Origin: an uncultured bacterium
GTDB lineage: Bacteria > Bdellovibrionota_C > UBA2361 > SZUA-149 > CALKYB01
Assembly: GCA_938003565.1 (NCBI GenBank)
Contig: CALKYB010000090.1
Location: 1-8,116, forward strand
Length of the DNA stretch: 8,116 bases
Direction: 5' to 3'
The position numbers and the translations under genes were made by a program. Of this stretch, positions 5,867 to 8,116 are shown piece after piece (the stretch's first letter is position 1; each line of letters opens with the position of its first letter). The notes beneath the pieces were generated by a model. The model saw only the letters and a list, made by a program, of their open reading frames with translations, searched no databases and was not told the DNA's origin.

Positions 5867-8116
5867 CTAACGAACCGGTATGCTTATCGTAGAGTCATAC
5901 CCGCCGCCATAGTAATTAAGGTTTCCTGAATAGGATATTTCAGGCTTAACTCTCACCACATCAGCAAAGAATGCTCCTGGAGTAGAAGCAAAAGGAGCTA
6001 TTTCAACCAATCCATAAGAATTCTCTGGGGCAAAGTAAGGAGGTATTCCGAGGTTAAAGTCAAAACTCATCCCAATACCAACCCAAGATGGAAAGTCAGA
6101 TAGCTGGTTTCCATCAATATCATAAACTCTAACGTTTACATCCACAGTACAGCTTCCCGTCACGGTTAAGCGGAGCCAGTTCAGTTGTTGTAGAAAGCTG
6201 TTAAAAGAGCCATAGGCTGTTTCGCAATTTCCATCTCGAGCAATTCGAGAAAATACAGATGTCACAGAACCATCCTCAGAATGAAAGTGATAACTGTTAG
6301 ACTCAGCAACCAACTTAGCGCCATCGCTTCGAATCACTGCTAACCCAGACTCCCCAGCGGTGAAAACATTGTTAACCAAGTAGTGAATTTGAGACTTAGG
6401 AGGAACAGTCAAATTCTCAACACTGGTAGGCAAACCGCCATAGTTCTCCACTAAAGTTAGTTCCGCAACCGCAACAATACTATCTGTATTTGAAATTGTT
6501 ATCCAAGTTTGGGAACCCCCACCTGTAGAAACACTAAGCGCTTGCCTACTCATATCACCTGCCGTGAGTGAATTTGCAGTCGCAAAGTGAAAACCAGTAG
6601 GTAGACCGCCAACTGGCATATCTGTTCCATACCTTACAATTTCAGCCAAATAGGGTGAGCTCGAAGAGCTCGGCAATAATTCGACCAAACCTACTAAGCC
6701 CAGTCCTTGGTTAACATGCCCAGCTTGCAGGTCTCGTCGACCAAAGGCCGGAATAGAAACCGTTTCACTTTCAATTATACTTCCGTTGAGATCGTAAATA
6801 TTCTTGGTAAAATCTCTCGCCACGGAATCCAAGTTGACAATCTGCAACCAATTCCAAACCTGATTGCCAAAATCCAAAGGATTCTGACTCGGCTGAACTG
6901 TATTAAAATTACCAAAACTTGCTCCCACCAGTGGATTGGACATAGGAAGGTTAATTGTAAACTCTAGCGGGGTATGAATGCCCCCTTCTGCACCGACAGA
7001 CTCCCTATATAAAGCCAAGCTTCCATCAATACACCCTGGCGTAGCAAAACTAACTTCTAAAAGTCCGTAGCTCTCCAGTGGGAAACCGTCAACATCGTTT
7101 AAAATAATATCCCTTTGAACCTTGCCTGGAAGAGTAGTGCTTTGGGTGCCTACTACGCTACCATCCAAATCAAATAGAGTTAGATCAACCAATTCAGGAG
7201 AGCTGCAAGTATTGATTAGGGAAACTATGTTTGTTTGATCGAGAAAGCTATTCCACGACATCAGAGCAGGCGAAAGTAGCTCCTCTGTTGCACATTCACC
7301 ACATTGTCCAAGAACTCCCGCGTCAATGTCAACCCGACTTTCGCCTTCAGCAAGAACGATTATCTCTGTTTTACCAGTTTGAATATCAACATTAGAGTCA
7401 AGCTCAGTGTCAGATCCTTGATTTGGAAAAGTGATGTCATACATTCCACCAGGCTGAAACATCACTATATAGTTTCCAGCAGGTAAATCGGAAAATACAT
7501 AGTTACCCCCTCCAGAAGTTAAAGTTGTTATGGGAGTTCCCGAAGAATCCAAAACAGGATTCATAAACTCATCGAGTAGTGAGACAGTAACACCGTCAAC
7601 ACCTTCTTCGTCCGGATCTTGAATTCCATTCGCATTGCTATCTTCAAAAACAAAATCTCCAATTGAAGCAGTAGCAGTAGAAATCAAACCTCCGTCCAAG
7701 GAGTCATTATTCTCTCCAATTCCAAGAGAGACTATTGAGGATACTCCTGACAAAGGATCTAAATCCGAATCACCAGTATCTGCTCCTATGTCAGCAGCTG
7801 TATACTGGTAGTTCGGTGGAAGATTTACACGAACCCGATAATCTCCAGCACCTAAATTTGGAAATATATAGTTTCCACCAGCCGAAGTTGTCGTGAAAAC
7901 AGGTCGTCCCAATGAGTCAAGAATCGGATTACCTGCTCCATCAAGTAACTCAACCACAACACCATCAAGGCCGACTTCTCCCGGACCTTGTTGACCATCA
8001 GAATCGGCATCAATCCATACCCTGTTTCCTAAAGAAGCAGTGCTAGGAAAGACCAACCCAGCATCAACTGAATCATTAAACTCTCCGATTCCTAAATTAA
8101 TCGTCGAGGTAACTCC
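5867..8116 (-). CDS. Large secreted-type SdrD_B/repeat protein, N-terminus outside the window
   Basis: The frame is open from the window edge (8116) to TAG at 5869-5867, 749 residues. A TTG at 8056 is internal, since the residues before it (INLGIGEFNDSVDAGL) are the end of another module. Visible residues 26-146 and 148-269 are two SdrD_B-like beta-sandwich modules with Ca2+-type loops (DADSDGQQGPGE and EDSNANGIQDPDEEG), then GVxVxLLD, GGNYxFxxLxAGxY and a closing D(A/G)G. A CGEC motif (272-275) leads into about 475 residues with four diverged repeats. Some carry cysteines (NTCSS, PGCID, DGNCE, TGSCT) that may form disulfides, as suits an exported protein. The C-terminus (STISIPVR) has no LPXTG, membrane helix or autotransporter barrel. 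SdrD_B modules usually act as stalks in surface adhesins. Adhesion or matrix function here is inference. It may be unrelated in function to the glycosyltransferases downstream. Confidence 0.85.
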   Translation of the reverse strand, partial: GVTSTINLGIGEFNDSVDAGLVFPSTASLGNRVWIDADSDGQQGPGEVGLDGVVVELLDGAGNPILDSLGRPVFTTTSAGGNYIFPNLGAGDYRVRVNLPPNYQYTAADIGADTGDSDLDPLSGVSSIVSLGIGENNDSLDGGLISTATASIGDFVFEDSNANGIQDPDEEGVDGVTVSLLDEFMNPVLDSSGTPITTLTSGGGNYVFSDLPAGNYIVMFQPGGMYDITFPNQGSDTELDSNVDIQTGKTEIIVLAEGESRVDIDAGVLGQCGECATEELLSPALMSWNSFLDQTNIVSLINTCSSPELVDLTLFDLDGSVVGTQSTTLPGKVQRDIILNDVDGFPLESYGLLEVSFATPGCIDGSLALYRESVGAEGGIHTPLEFTINLPMSNPLVGASFGNFNTVQPSQNPLDFGNQVWNWLQIVNLDSVARDFTKNIYDLNGSIIESETVSIPAFGRRDLQAGHVNQGLGLVGLVELLPSSSSSPYLAEIVRYGTDMPVGGLPTGFHFATANSLTAGDMSRQALSVSTGGGSQTWITISNTDSIVAVAELTLVENYGGLPTSVENLTVPPKSQIHYLVNNVFTAGESGLAVIRSDGAKLVAESNSYHFHSEDGSVTSVFSRIARDGNCETAYGSFNSFLQQLNWLRLTVTGSCTVDVNVRVYDIDGNQLSDFPSWVGIGMSFDFNLGIPPYFAPENSYGLVEIAPFASTPGAFFADVVRVKPEISYSGNLNYYGGGYDSTISIPVR
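5948..7258 (-). repeat. Four diverged beta-rich repeats (~87-98 residues each)
   Basis: Four segments share one pattern: a first strand (MSWNSFLDQTNIVSLIN, QVWNWLQIVN, QTWITISN, GSFNSFLQQLNWLRLTV), then a strand pair with a turn (TLFDLDGSVV, NIYDLNGSII, TLVENYGGL, RVYDIDGNQL), then a Pro-led strand, then YGLLEVSF / VGLVELLP / SGLAVIRS / YGLVEIAP, then a strand ending in Arg or His (ALYRES, EIVRYG, SYHFHS, DVVRVK). Approximate bases are 7258-7001, 6922-6629, 6511-6251 and 6211-5948. Units 1 and 4 are most alike and both have flanking cysteines. I do not know a named family for it. Confidence 0.65.
7310..7675 (-). repeat. SdrD_B-like module B
   Basis: About 122 residues from TASIGDFVFEDSNANG to SRVDIDAGV. 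It shares the acidic loop, the V(T)VSLLD strand, GGGNYVFSDLPAGNY and the closing D-x-D-A-G with module A. It is more divergent in its second half (FPNQGSDTELDS against GADTGDSDLD). Confidence 0.8.
7679..8041 (-). repeat. SdrD_B-like module A
   Basis: Protein-level repeat unit of about 121 residues opening with ASLGNRVWIDADSDG and closing with GENNDSLDGGL. It aligns by eye with the module at 7310-7675 and with the truncated tail of a further module at 8057-8116 (LGIGEFNDSVDAGL), so at least three copies exist in the full gene. Confidence 0.8.

Noticed and set aside
5867..8056. TTG at 8056 as the start of the large protein
   Set aside because: The frame continues to 8116 and encodes the end of another SdrD_B module, so the real start is outside the window.

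Overview
The window suggests a Gram-negative bacterium with a heptose-containing lipopolysaccharide: it carries a D-glycero-D-manno-heptose-7-phosphate kinase beside two lipopolysaccharide or cell-surface type glycosyltransferases. Base composition is AT-rich by eye. The kinase has no fused nucleotidyltransferase half, and gmk follows yicC. That resembles the scattered deltaproteobacterial and Bdellovibrionota-like lineages, but nothing here fixes the taxon.

Layout. Bases 1-248 hold the C-terminal end of a plus-strand LysM protein whose start is outside the window. Bases 491-718 are the most unusual part. A ribosome-binding sequence matching 15 bases of the reverse complement of the 16S rRNA 3' end is followed at once by a 23-codon ORF with tandem stops. 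After that comes a run of nested and possibly pseudoknotted helices and a textbook rho-independent terminator. I read this as an independent small transcript: a structured RNA, possibly with a translated peptide. Facing it on the minus strand (719-982) is a short protein that looks like sigma-factor region 4 alone.

Everything from 1262 to 8116 is on the minus strand. In transcription order there is a large secreted-type protein with SdrD_B-like modules and a four-fold degenerate repeat (5867-8116, 5' end outside the window). Next come a polyprenol-phosphate-type GT2 glycosyltransferase (4858-5604), a WaaE/KdtX-like GT2 glycosyltransferase (3974-4846), the heptose kinase rfaE1 (2979-3977), yicC (1960-2871) and gmk (1262-1825). 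The two glycosyltransferases and the kinase are tightly packed (11-base gap, then an ATGA overlap) and form a credible cell-envelope operon. yicC and gmk follow in the same direction after gaps of 107 and 134 bases and may be co-transcribed or separately driven.

How they fit together. The kinase phosphorylates heptose-7-phosphate on the way to ADP-heptose for the lipopolysaccharide core. The WaaE-like enzyme probably adds a sugar to the core or a related glycan, and the DPM1-like enzyme probably loads a sugar onto a polyprenyl phosphate or acts in surface glycan assembly. Gmk (GMP to GDP) and YicC (RNA-processing family) are housekeeping genes that often travel together. The most novel candidates are the 491-718 small RNA/peptide locus and the repeat domain in the large surface protein.
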